NCBI GenBank assembly: GCA_937925515.1 | Contig: CALALP010000084.1 | Span: 1 to 16,318, forward strand | Length of the DNA: 16,318 nucleotides | Origin: an uncultured Lachnoanaerobaculum sp. | GTDB taxonomy: Bacteria; Bacillota; Clostridia; Lachnospirales; Lachnospiraceae | Direction of reading: 5' to 3' | Shown here: piece by piece, positions 7,025 to 14,819 of the stretch | Layout of the letters: each line of letters begins with the position of its first letter | Position numbering within the stretch: the first letter of the stretch is position 1 | Notes under the pieces: model-generated | What the model was told of the DNA's origin: nothing | Databases searched by the model: none | The model's input: only the letters and a program-made list of their open reading frames with translations | Program-made: the position numbers and the translations under genes

Positions 7025-7642
7025 TTGAAATACACATTGGGAATGGTTGAAGTTGTGGGACTTGTGGCAGGAATACTTGTTGCAGATGCAATGGCAAAAG
7101 CCGCTAATGTAGAAATAAATGATATAGAAAATACCAAGGGACTTGGCTATATAACTATAAAGATTACAGGAGATGTTGGGGCAGTAAAATCAGCAATAAG
7201 TGTCGGAAAGCAGGAGGCTATATCACATGGAAAATATATAAGTTCCTGTGTTATATCGAGAATGCATGAATCAAGTTCAGAATTATTTATAAAAAATAAG
7301 TCTGACAAGGAGTCATTAAAAACTGAAAAAAATACTATTACAAAAACAGACAATTCTAAAGCTAAAAAAGAAGTTTTAAGTCCAAAAGAACAAACTTTTG
7401 TTAAAGAAGTTGAAATAAAAGATAGTGTTGAAAATGACGACAAAACAACCATTAAAACAGAAGAGATAGTAGTAAAAGAAGAAATTAAAAATCAAAAAGA
7501 AGACATTACAAAAGAAATAAAAGAAGTAATTAAAGAAGATGTTAAAACAGAAACATTAGAAGAACCAAAAGACAAAAATCAAATTGTGCTTAAAGAAGTT
7601 AAAACTAGCAATGCAACAAAGGGTAAAAAGAAAAAATTATAA
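7025..7642 (+). CDS. BMC-H shell protein with long Lys/Glu-rich C-terminal tail
   Basis: A 205-residue protein. Residues 1-82 are a BMC domain (YTLGMVEVVGLVAGILVADAM, KITGDVGAVKSAI, ending in VISRMH as in VIPRPH). The pore loop is NTKGLG instead of the usual KIGSG, so the pore differs from the main hexamer. Residues 84-205 are a low-complexity, charged, probably disordered tail rich in Lys, Glu and Thr, with no tryptophan or cysteine, ending in the basic KGKKKKL. PduK is also a BMC-H with an extension, but its tail is cysteine-bearing. The start is TTG at 7025 after AAAGGTGGTGG, directly after the preceding stop codon; this restores the standard BMC N-terminus. The tail could bind cargo, polar lipids or nucleic acid, or position compartments; that is inference. 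Confidence 0.88.
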   Translation: MKYTLGMVEVVGLVAGILVADAMAKAANVEINDIENTKGLGYITIKITGDVGAVKSAISVGKQEAISHGKYISSCVISRMHESSSELFIKNKSDKESLKTEKNTITKTDNSKAKKEVLSPKEQTFVKEVEIKDSVENDDKTTIKTEEIVVKEEIKNQKEDITKEIKEVIKEDVKTETLEEPKDKNQIVLKEVKTSNATKGKKKKL

Positions 7643-7660
7643 ATTTAATTAGGTGAGAAC

Positions 7661-7924
7661 ATGTTTATTGCAAAGATAGTTGGTAATGTAGTTGCTACAA
7701 AGAAAAATGATACACTAATCGGATATAAGCTTATGGTTATACAACCTATTAATGCAGATATGACCGAAAGAGGACATCAGTTAGTGGCAGCTGATTATGT
7801 AGGGGCAGGTATAGGAGAGTATGTGCTTGTAGGTTCAGGTTCATCAGTTAGAGTTGAGGAAAAAAGGAAAAGTTCTTTAGTAGATATGGCTATTATAGGC
7901 ATAATTGATGAAATAGTAGTTTGA
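7661..7924 (+). CDS. pduN: BMC-P pentameric vertex protein (EutN/PduN/CcmL family)
   Basis: An 87-residue protein of standard length for the EutN/CcmL family (PF03319), whose pentamers cap the twelve vertices of the shell. The opening MFIAKIVGNVVATKKND, the LMVIQPIN strand, the AADYVGAGIGEYVLVGSGSSVR core and the closing AIIGIIDEIVV are all family hallmarks. Start ATG at 7661 follows TTAGGTGAG. It sits 18 bases after the tailed hexamer gene and 14 bases before aldehyde dehydrogenase 1. It is the only vertex protein in the window, which is enough to close one shell type. Confidence 0.95.
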   Translation: MFIAKIVGNVVATKKNDTLIGYKLMVIQPINADMTERGHQLVAADYVGAGIGEYVLVGSGSSVRVEEKRKSSLVDMAIIGIIDEIVV

Positions 7925-7938
7925 TTGGAGGGCAGTGT

Positions 7939-9258
7939 ATGGGAGAACAAAAAGGCGTATTTACATCTGTAAATGGTGCTATAAGTGCAGCAAGAAGTTC
8001 ATTTTTGATATATTCCAAGCTCTGCTTAAAAGATAGACAGGATATAATTAATGCACTTAGGAGTGGTCTGTTACCTTTTGTAAGAGAGCTTGCTGTTATG
8101 TCTTGTGAGGAAACTTGCATGGGTAAAGTAGAAGATAAGATAACAAAGATAGAACTTGCAATTAACCAAACTCCTGCAACTGAGGAACTTACAACAACAG
8201 TTAAGACAGGGGACGGAGGAATGACATTTTTTGATTATTCTCCATTTGGTGTTGCTTGTGCTATACATCCAAGTACAAATCCATGTGAAACCATGATTAA
8301 TAATACTATCGGTTTGCTTGCAGCAGGAAATAGTGTTATTAACTGTCCACACCCTAGAGCAATGGAAGTTTCAAAGTATTTAACCAACATTATAAATAAA
8401 ATAATCTTTTCTGTATGTGGACTTGATAACCTAGTTGTAACCTTAGATGAATGTATGCTCAAATACATTAAAGAGATTATGTATCACCCTGATGTAGATT
8501 TTATAGTATCTACCGGAGGTTCTGACAATGCCAGAGCGGCACTTGCTTGCAATAAGAGAGTGATTTCAGGAGGAAGTGCAAATCCTACTTTTATAGTTGA
8601 TGAAACAGCAGACATAGAAAGGGCGGCATACAACATAGTTAAAGGGGCAAGCTTTGATAACAACATTACTTGTGTTAGCGAAAAAAATATAATAGTTGTA
8701 GAAGAGATTGCAGATAGGTTTGAAGAAGAACTTAGAAAAAATGGCGTTTATTATGTTAAGGATATGGTGGAAATGCTTAAGCTTTCAAAGATACTTTTGA
8801 CAGAAGATTTGCTACCTAATAAGGCATGGGGTGGAAAAGAGGTATCCAAGATTTTAAATGCTGCAAATATCACAACATATTTAGATTATAAACTTATTGC
8901 TGTTGAAACTGTAAAAATACATCCATTTGTAACAAAAGAATTACTTGTTCCACTTATTTCAATAGTGAGAGTAAAAGACTTTGATGAGGCACTTGAAGTT
9001 GCTGTATTGGTAGAGCAAAATTTAAAGCATACAGCAGGTATTCATTCAAGTAGAATTGACAGGCTTAACCTCGCTGAAAGAGTATTAAAGACTTCTATAT
9101 TTATAAAAAACGGTTCATCTCTTGACGGTATAGGTATATGTGGAGTAGGAGGTACAAGCTTTACTATTGCAAATGTAACCGGAGAGGGGGCTGTTTCAGC
9201 CAAGGACTTTGTGAGAAAAAGAAGATGTGCCATAGTAGATAAGTTTTCAATGATATAG
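7939..9258 (+). CDS. CoA-acylating aldehyde dehydrogenase 1 (no encapsulation peptide)
   Basis: A 439-residue member of the PduP/EutE family, which oxidises propionaldehyde with CoA and NAD+ to propionyl-CoA. Seen are SPFGVACAIHPSTNPCET in the N-terminal domain, VSTGGSDNARAA, the GGSANPTFIVDETADI stretch, the catalytic NNITC245VSEK and the C-terminal KRRCAIVDKFSMI. Unlike PduP and AldDH2 here, it begins directly at the dehydrogenase fold with no targeting helix. It also departs from consensus: GGSANP for GAGAGNP, and the usual CTKAV segment is missing. It may be shell-associated through a partner, cytosolic, or specialised for another aldehyde. Start ATG at 7939 follows GGAGG; an in-frame TTG at 7921 was rejected. 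A degraded copy of its 3' end lies downstream. Confidence 0.9.
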   Translation: MGEQKGVFTSVNGAISAARSSFLIYSKLCLKDRQDIINALRSGLLPFVRELAVMSCEETCMGKVEDKITKIELAINQTPATEELTTTVKTGDGGMTFFDYSPFGVACAIHPSTNPCETMINNTIGLLAAGNSVINCPHPRAMEVSKYLTNIINKIIFSVCGLDNLVVTLDECMLKYIKEIMYHPDVDFIVSTGGSDNARAALACNKRVISGGSANPTFIVDETADIERAAYNIVKGASFDNNITCVSEKNIIVVEEIADRFEEELRKNGVYYVKDMVEMLKLSKILLTEDLLPNKAWGGKEVSKILNAANITTYLDYKLIAVETVKIHPFVTKELLVPLISIVRVKDFDEALEVAVLVEQNLKHTAGIHSSRIDRLNLAERVLKTSIFIKNGSSLDGIGICGVGGTSFTIANVTGEGAVSAKDFVRKRRCAIVDKFSMI

Positions 9259-9339
9259 CAGGCACTCTTTCAAATTAAAAAAAGTAAAGAAGATGAAAAA
9301 TTAGTAGATAAATTTTCAATGCTATAGCAAATACTCTTT
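9233..9339 (+). repeat. Direct repeat of the AldDH1 3' end (vestigial gene end)
   Basis: Bases 9233-9270, which run across the last codons and stop of AldDH1, recur at 9302-9339 with 33 of 38 identical, 69 bases apart. The second copy still reads VDKFSM, one more residue and a stop at the same relative place, preceded by weaker similarity (AAGAAGATG), but has no body of a gene before it. It is probably what is left of a second aldehyde dehydrogenase gene, or of a short local duplication. The identity is seen; the history is inferred. Confidence 0.75.
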
Positions 9340-9382
9340 ACAGATGTAAGAATTAGAATATTTATTTAATGAGGAAGATGTA

Positions 9383-10504
9383 ATGGAAAGAGTAAATCTA
9401 AAAACAGAGATTTTCATAGGCAAGGATTCACTAGATATACTAAAAGAAATTAAAAATTCAAATGTGCTTATTATATCAGATAGTTTTTTAGTTAAAAATC
9501 ATGCAGTAAATAGGATTACTGAAAAACTTTCAAAGAGTAATAAAGTTAAAATATTTGACCATGTAGAGCCTGACCCCCCACTTAATTCAGTATCGGAAAC
9601 TATAAAAAATATACTTGAGATAAATGCAACGTATATCATAGGTTTTGGTGGAGGTTCTGCTATTGATACTGCAAAGGGGGCTATATATTTCTTAAAAGAA
9701 TCAGGTAAACTTACAAAAGATATAAAGTTTATTGCAATTCCTACGACTAGTGGTACAGGTTCAGAGGTTACTTCATTTGCAGTAATATCAGATAGAGAAA
9801 AGCATATAAAGCATGCTCTAATATCAGATGATTTACTTCCGAATGCAGCAATACTTGATGTTGAATTTACAAAAACAGTGCCTAAGTCAGTTGTAGCAAA
9901 TACAGGAATGGACGTACTTACACATATCTTAGAAAGTTATGTAGCTAAGGGAAGTAATGATTATTCAGAGGCATTGGCAGAAAAATCAGGCGAGCTACTT
10001 GTAAAATATCTATATAGAAGTTATTCAAATAGTGAAGATAGTAAGGCGAGAGAAAAAGTACATATTGCATCGAATATGGCAGGTATGTCTTTTAATATAG
10101 CAGGTTTAGGTATTAATCATAGTATTGCACACCAAATAGGGGGCATGTACCATGTAGCACATGGACTTGCGAATTCAATACTTTTAACGAGCGTAATAGA
10201 TTATAACTCAAGAGAACCTAAGGTTAAGGAAAAATATAGCGAGTTTGCAAAGAAAATAGGTTTAGTTGAATGTAGTGTATCAGTTGATTTTGCCGTAAAT
10301 GTATTAAAAGAATTTATTAGAATACTGATGAAACTTATGGAAATGCCAAGCAAGCTTAAAGATTGTAAAGTTGAAAAAACTTTATTTATGAAAGATTTAG
10401 AGCTACTTGCTTTAAATGCAATGAAAGATAATTGCTTTGCTGCAAATCCTACAATTATAGATAAAAACGGTATTATCAATATTTTAAAATCTATTTATGA
10501 ATAA
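9383..10504 (+). CDS. pduQ: Iron-containing alcohol dehydrogenase (PduQ-like)
   Basis: A 373-residue group III (Fe-dependent) alcohol dehydrogenase, which reduces propionaldehyde to 1-propanol and regenerates NAD+ for the aldehyde dehydrogenase inside the shell. The nucleotide-binding loop GFGGGSAIDTAK starts at residue 87, and PTTSGTGSEVT follows at about 120. Metal ligands predicted from the FucO pattern are Asp177 and His181 (GMDVLTH), His246 and His260, with His250 between them (NHSIAHQIGG, then HVAHG). Length is typical for PduQ (370). No targeting peptide is evident. Start ATG at 9383 follows GAGGAAG. It lies downstream of AldDH1 across the vestigial repeat and is followed by a promoter for the regulatory genes. 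Confidence 0.93.
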   Translation: MERVNLKTEIFIGKDSLDILKEIKNSNVLIISDSFLVKNHAVNRITEKLSKSNKVKIFDHVEPDPPLNSVSETIKNILEINATYIIGFGGGSAIDTAKGAIYFLKESGKLTKDIKFIAIPTTSGTGSEVTSFAVISDREKHIKHALISDDLLPNAAILDVEFTKTVPKSVVANTGMDVLTHILESYVAKGSNDYSEALAEKSGELLVKYLYRSYSNSEDSKAREKVHIASNMAGMSFNIAGLGINHSIAHQIGGMYHVAHGLANSILLTSVIDYNSREPKVKEKYSEFAKKIGLVECSVSVDFAVNVLKEFIRILMKLMEMPSKLKDCKVEKTLFMKDLELLALNAMKDNCFAANPTIIDKNGIINILKSIYE

Positions 10505-10530
10505 TTTATACTAATAGATTACTTAGATAT

Positions 10531-10558
10531 GTTACAATTTATAGTATATTTGTATAAT
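10531..10558 (+). promoter_or_regulatory. Promoter for the sensor/regulator genes
   Basis: A perfect -10, TATAAT at 10553-10558, lies 16 bases downstream of GTTACA at 10531-10536 (four of six matching the -35 consensus). It is in the 79-base gap between the alcohol dehydrogenase and the PocR sensor, whose ATG is at 10584 after AAGGAGG. The leader would be under 25 bases. It would let the sensor and regulator be made independently of the induced structural genes. Confidence 0.55.
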
Positions 10559-10583
10559 GTTTACAGTTATAAGGAGGAATTTC

Positions 10584-11888
10584 ATGAAAGATGAAAGCAT
10601 TGTCAATATATCTATAAATGAAGAATATTTAGGAGATAAAAGACAGATAGATATAATATCTATATTTGGAAAGGAAAACTTAGAAGAGATTCAAAAAGTT
10701 ATATCAGATGTAACAGGGCTTGCCTTTGTTACTGTTGACTATAAAGGTGAGCCTATAACTGAACCGACAGGCTTTACTACATTTTGTCAAAAAATGAGAA
10801 AAGACCCAGATAGGAGTCAACTTTGTAAACTTTCAGATGCAACAGGAACTATTATAGCTGCAACAAGTAGGCAGTCAAGTATTTATTTTTGCCCATGTGG
10901 ACTTTTGGAAGTGGCAATACCGATTGTAGTAAATGGAAGATACTTAGGGGGCTTTGTAGGAGGTCAAGTAAGATGTAGTAATGCACCTGATTATGTAATG
11001 AAGATAAGTAAAAATGTATTAAGTGCAGGCAGAGATTTAAAAGATGTAGATATAAATTCAAAAGAATATGAAGAAGATTTAAAAGACGCAAGCATTTATT
11101 CTTACAATGAATTTGTATCCATATCTAAGTTAGTAGAACTTATAATAAATCAGCTTACAAAGCATGAAATTATATCAGGCTATAATAAAATGGAAAACTT
11201 AAGCCGAATAGAAATCTTAGAAAATAAGGTTAAAGAGCTTGAATATAAAAATGCTATTTTAAAGAGCCGTTATAATGATTTATCGAGAAGTGCTAATTTA
11301 TTTTTTAGCAGAAACATTTTCAATATGATTTCAAACTTATCTATCATAGAGGGTGCAAAAAAGACTAATGATGCAATACTTAAGTATTCAAATTTTATAA
11401 CTGATGAACTACAAAATAAGGATAAATCAAGCATAAGAGATGAATTACAAAGAGTAGAAAATTTTATAGACATAAATCAGATAAGATATGAAAATAGAAT
11501 AATTTATGAGGTGGAAGTTGAAGAGGAAAATTTGGGAAATAGAATTCCGTTTTCGCTTATACTTCCGTTTGTTCAAGCTCTAATTTACTATGGCATGAAC
11601 ATGAGTGAGTCAGATTGCTTTTTAAGTATAAATATAGTACTTGAGAAAAATGATATAAAAATACAGATAAGAAACAATAAGGTTGGCTTAGCTATAAATG
11701 AGCTAGAGAAAAAATATAAGATATATGGCGAAAACCATGAGGGTATTTTAATACTTAAGGCTATTAAAAATGTTATAAAGGCAATAGAAGATATATTTGG
11801 AAATGAATACAAGGTTTTAATAGAAAATCTTGAGGGAAATAACAATATAATTATTAGGTATCCGGTTGATTTTGATGAAGGAATATAA
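10584..11888 (+). CDS. PocR-domain sensor with degenerate LytS/YesM-type histidine kinase module
   Basis: A 434-residue cytosolic protein with no membrane segment. Residues about 30-190 are a PocR ligand-sensing domain (PF10114), with TFCQKM (Cys68), LCKLSD (Cys81), FCPCGLLEVAIPI (Cys103, Cys105) and GGFVGGQV; this domain is known in regulators of propanediol and related pathways. A coiled coil follows at about 205-235, then a His_kinase (PF06580)-like region recognised by IRDELQRVENFIDINQIRYENR. The phospho-acceptor site, normally PHFLFN, is SRNIFN here (Arg243 for His), and the ATP N-box, normally VENAxxHG, is VQALIYYG. It is probably catalytically dead and acts by ligand-driven contact with the response regulator. 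Start ATG at 10584 follows AAGGAGG; ATG 10557 overlaps the -10. The stop is 2 bases before the regulator gene. Confidence 0.85.
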   Translation: MKDESIVNISINEEYLGDKRQIDIISIFGKENLEEIQKVISDVTGLAFVTVDYKGEPITEPTGFTTFCQKMRKDPDRSQLCKLSDATGTIIAATSRQSSIYFCPCGLLEVAIPIVVNGRYLGGFVGGQVRCSNAPDYVMKISKNVLSAGRDLKDVDINSKEYEEDLKDASIYSYNEFVSISKLVELIINQLTKHEIISGYNKMENLSRIEILENKVKELEYKNAILKSRYNDLSRSANLFFSRNIFNMISNLSIIEGAKKTNDAILKYSNFITDELQNKDKSSIRDELQRVENFIDINQIRYENRIIYEVEVEEENLGNRIPFSLILPFVQALIYYGMNMSESDCFLSINIVLEKNDIKIQIRNNKVGLAINELEKKYKIYGENHEGILILKAIKNVIKAIEDIFGNEYKVLIENLEGNNNIIIRYPVDFDEGI

Positions 11889-11890
11889 GT

Positions 11891-12904
11891 ATGTATAAAG
11901 TTTTGGTAGTTGATGATGAAGTTATTATGAGAAAGGCAGTTGCTAAGATAATATCTGAAGTAGAGGGATTTAGTACAATTCTTTTTGCAAGTAATGGTCA
12001 AGAGGCAGTAGATATATGCAATGCTGAAAATATAGATATTATTTTTATGGATATTATGATGCCTAGAAAAGACGGCATTACAGCAAGTAAAGAGATTCTT
12101 GGCATAAACCCTAATATAAGTATATACATAATCTCAAGCTACCATAGTTTTGAACTTGCACAAGAGGCATTAAAAAGCAAGGTAAAACAGTATATTATAA
12201 AGCCTTTAAAAGTAGAAGTTATAAAGAATATATTAAGTAATTTTAGAAAAGTAGAGGATTCGGAAAAGATTGTAAGTAATACAGATATATATAAGTATAT
12301 ATATGATTATGATTTCAAAGGACTTTATAGTAAGATACCTGACATTTGTTTAGAACTAAAAGAAAAATATAAGGAAAGAAATTTAAAAAAGATTGCAAAT
12401 AGATTTGTAGTTCTTTTGTTAGATGAATTTTTCCCAAAAGATACAAAACTTACTAAAGAGATAAAGGAAAAGTTAGATTTTAAAACATCTTTTCAAAATG
12501 ATCAAAGACTTTTGTTTTTGTGGCTCTTTAAGGTATTTGAGTATGTTTTTATAGAAAGAAGTTGTGATAAATACACTATACTTAGGGCGATATATTTGTA
12601 TATAGAGGAGAATATAAGAAAGCATATATCACTTGATGATATAGTAAAAGATTGCAATGTATCTCAAGGCTATTTAAGTAGGATTTTTAAAAAAGAATTG
12701 AATATGACAGTTATGAATTACATTCATATAAAAAAGATAAATTTAGCTAAGGAATACATTTGCATATCAAGGCTTGGAGTATCAGAGATTTATAGTTTGG
12801 TTGGATATAATGAATTCAGTTATTTTTGTAAATTGTTTAAAAAATACGAAAATATGACAGTTTCTGAATTTAGACATATAGGTAATATGGCAGAATTTAG
12901 CTAA
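11891..12904 (+). CDS. AraC-type response regulator (YesN-like)
   Basis: A 337-residue DNA-binding regulator, probably the activator of the microcompartment operon. Residues 1-120 are a receiver domain with the acidic pair Asp8-Asp9, phospho-acceptor Asp54 (FMDIMMP), the switch IISSYHSF and Lys104 (IIKPL); all are intact. A central region of about 110 residues has no recognised domain. Residues about 235-337 are an AraC helix-turn-helix pair (ISLDDIVKDCNVSQGYLSRIFKK, then YSLVGYNEFSYFCKLFKKY). It starts 2 bases after the sensor stop, so the two are translationally linked. An intact receiver beside a sensor that looks unable to phosphorylate is the odd point. Its targets are probably the 1212-1590 region. 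Confidence 0.92.
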   Translation: MYKVLVVDDEVIMRKAVAKIISEVEGFSTILFASNGQEAVDICNAENIDIIFMDIMMPRKDGITASKEILGINPNISIYIISSYHSFELAQEALKSKVKQYIIKPLKVEVIKNILSNFRKVEDSEKIVSNTDIYKYIYDYDFKGLYSKIPDICLELKEKYKERNLKKIANRFVVLLLDEFFPKDTKLTKEIKEKLDFKTSFQNDQRLLFLWLFKVFEYVFIERSCDKYTILRAIYLYIEENIRKHISLDDIVKDCNVSQGYLSRIFKKELNMTVMNYIHIKKINLAKEYICISRLGVSEIYSLVGYNEFSYFCKLFKKYENMTVSEFRHIGNMAEFS

Positions 12905-12921
12905 AAATAAGGAAAGGAAAA

Positions 12922-12950
12922 TATATAATGTCTTATTAATTCATTATATA
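12922..12950 (+). promoter_or_regulatory. Inverted repeat overlapping the metK ribosome site
   Basis: TATATAATG at 12922-12930 and CATTATATA at 12942-12950 are perfect 9-base inverted arms around an 11-base loop. The right arm abuts the Shine-Dalgarno AAGGTG of the SAM synthetase gene. In RNA the AT-rich stem would be weak but could tune access to the ribosome site; in DNA it could be an operator and also contains TATAAT. No SAM riboswitch architecture is visible in the 56-base gap. Confidence 0.4.
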
Positions 12951-12960
12951 AGGTGAAAGT

Positions 12961-14112
12961 ATGGTAAAGATATTAACCTCGGAATCAGTAACTGAGGGGC
13001 ATCCTGATAAAGTATGTGATAGGATTTCAGATGCTATACTTGATGCTCACTTAAAAGAAGATAAATATTCGAGAGTGGCATGTGAATGTCTTATAGCCAA
13101 TAATGCACTCTATATAGGTGGAGAGATTACTTCAGAGGCAAGAGTTGATATAGAAGATATTGCAAGGAAAACTATAAAAAGAATCGGATATATTGATAAT
13201 AGCAGTGGTTTTGATGTGGATAATGCCGAAATAGTAGTTAATATTACAAAGCAGTCAGAGGACATTGCAGTAGGAGTTATAAAAGATAAGATAAATGCAG
13301 GAGATCAAGGAATGGTTTATGGTTTTGCTTGTGATGAAACATTAAATTATATGCCATTTACAATAGATACAGCTCATAAACTTGCTAAAAGACTTGAAGA
13401 GGTAAGAAAAGAAAACATTATTAAAAAACTTTATCCTGACGGAAAAACTCAAGTTAGTGCAGTTTATGATAAATTTGGAAATGTAAAAAGCATTGACAGT
13501 GTGGTTATAGCGGCACAACATCATAAAGACGTTGACATTGGAAAATTAAGATGTGAAATCATAGAAAAGGTAATATTTGAGGTTGTAGATAAAAAACTAC
13601 TTTCGCCATTAACTAAATTACATATTAATACAACAGGTGTCTTTTCAAAGGGAGGGCCGGCAGCAGATACAGGCTTAACAGGTAGAAAGATAATAGTTGA
13701 TACTTATGGTGGAATAGCAAGACATGGAGGAGGGGCATTTTCAGGAAAAGATGCCTCAAAGGCTGACAGAACTGCCTCATATCTGGCAAGATATATTGCA
13801 AAAAATGTTGTAGCGGCAAATCTTGCAAAAAGATGTGAAGTTGAGATGTCATTTATAATAGGAAAAGAGGCGGCACAAACTATTTATATAAATACTTTCA
13901 GAACTAATCTAGTTTCTGAGGAAGTAATAGCAGATGCTGTGATGAATACATTTGATTTAACTATTGATAACACAATTAATGAATTTAACCTTAGAAGTCC
14001 AATATATGAAGAATTGTCATCTTACGGACATTTTGGTCGAAATCCTGATAAGTTTTTATGGGAAAGGACTGATAAGGTAAATATACTTAGAGCTAAATGC
14101 AAGCTTATCTAA
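12961..14112 (+). CDS. metK: S-adenosylmethionine synthetase, locus-dedicated paralogue
   Basis: A 383-residue methionine adenosyltransferase making SAM from ATP and methionine, presumably for the activase encoded upstream. Catalytic landmarks are kept: TEGHPDK (His14, Asp16, Lys17), NAGDQGMVYGFACDE, GLTGRKIIVDTYGG, HGGGAFSGKDASKADR and the C-terminal GHFGRNPDKFLWERTD. Length is standard. It diverges where housekeeping enzymes are very uniform: FSKGGPAAD for FVIGGPxGD, and FIIGKEAAQ for the usual YAIGVAxP. This suggests a specialised copy rather than the genome's main metK. No targeting peptide is seen at either end. Start ATG at 12961 follows AAGGTG. It lies between the regulator and PduL genes, 22 bases before PduL. 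Confidence 0.95.
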   Translation: MVKILTSESVTEGHPDKVCDRISDAILDAHLKEDKYSRVACECLIANNALYIGGEITSEARVDIEDIARKTIKRIGYIDNSSGFDVDNAEIVVNITKQSEDIAVGVIKDKINAGDQGMVYGFACDETLNYMPFTIDTAHKLAKRLEEVRKENIIKKLYPDGKTQVSAVYDKFGNVKSIDSVVIAAQHHKDVDIGKLRCEIIEKVIFEVVDKKLLSPLTKLHINTTGVFSKGGPAADTGLTGRKIIVDTYGGIARHGGGAFSGKDASKADRTASYLARYIAKNVVAANLAKRCEVEMSFIIGKEAAQTIYINTFRTNLVSEEVIADAVMNTFDLTIDNTINEFNLRSPIYEELSSYGHFGRNPDKFLWERTDKVNILRAKCKLI

Positions 14113-14134
14113 AAAAATAAGTAAAGGAGCTTTC

Positions 14135-14770
14135 ATGAACAAGGAAGAATTTATAAGTTTGGTGGCAAAAAAAGTTGCAGATAGACTTAATGAAATAGAA
14201 AAGTATAAGATTCCGGTAGGAGTTTCAAATAGACATATACATTTAACAAGGCAAGATTTAGATTTACTATTTGGAAAAGGCTATGAACTTACCAAGAAAT
14301 CAGATTTAAAGCAACCGGGGCAGTTTGCAGCAAATGAAACAGTTACAATAAGGGGAGCAAAAGGGGAGTTTGAAAAAGTAAGAATACTTGGCCCACTTAG
14401 AAAAAAAACTCAGGTAGAAATATCTATGACAGACTCTTTTAGATTGGGAGTTAAAGCCCCTATAAAGGAATCAGGCAAGATAGAGGGAACTCCGGGAATT
14501 GAAATTATAGGTCCTAAAGGAAATATAATCATAGATCAAGGTACAATAGTTGCTCTTAGACATATACACATGACAAATGCACAAGCTAAGTCAATGGGAG
14601 TTGTAGACGGACAGTTTGTAGATGTGCAAGTCTATGGTCAGAGAAAAGCAACTATTTCAAAGGTACTCATAAGAGTATCAGATTCATTTGTACTTGAAAT
14701 GCATTTAGATACAGATGAGGCAAATGCAGTCGGTATAAAAAATGGAGATTTTGCTATTCTTAAACTATAA
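14135..14770 (+). CDS. pduL: PduL phosphate propanoyltransferase with encapsulation peptide
   Basis: A 211-residue PduL-type phosphotransacylase (two PF06130 repeats), which converts propionyl-CoA and phosphate to propionyl-phosphate and recycles CoA in the lumen. Zinc-ligand regions are intact: SNRHIHL (His34, His36), ALRHIHM (His143, His145) and MHLDTDEAN (His190). Residues 2-20 (NKEEFISLVAKKVADRLNE) form the amphipathic encapsulation peptide, joined by a short linker to the core at about 25. Start ATG at 14135 follows AAAGGAG. No acyl kinase is encoded in this window, so ATP formation must use one elsewhere. It is followed by AldDH2, its supplier of acyl-CoA. Confidence 0.96.
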   Translation: MNKEEFISLVAKKVADRLNEIEKYKIPVGVSNRHIHLTRQDLDLLFGKGYELTKKSDLKQPGQFAANETVTIRGAKGEFEKVRILGPLRKKTQVEISMTDSFRLGVKAPIKESGKIEGTPGIEIIGPKGNIIIDQGTIVALRHIHMTNAQAKSMGVVDGQFVDVQVYGQRKATISKVLIRVSDSFVLEMHLDTDEANAVGIKNGDFAILKL

Positions 14771-14781
14771 TCAAAAAAATG

Positions 14782-14819
14782 AAAGGAGATATAGCTTTTT
14801 AGCTATGTAAAAAAATATG
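14782..14819 (+). promoter_or_regulatory. Split ribosome binding site: hairpin between Shine-Dalgarno and AldDH2 start
   Basis: AAAGGAG ends at 14788 and the ATG starts at 14817, 28 bases on, too far for normal initiation. The gap holds a hairpin: ATAGCT (14791-14796), a TTTT loop and AGCTAT (14801-14806), extendable by a G-U and an A-U pair to 14789-14808. With the hairpin folded, 8 bases remain between site and start, the ideal distance. A start-stop pair ATG-TAA also lies at 14805-14810 inside it. Confidence 0.55.
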
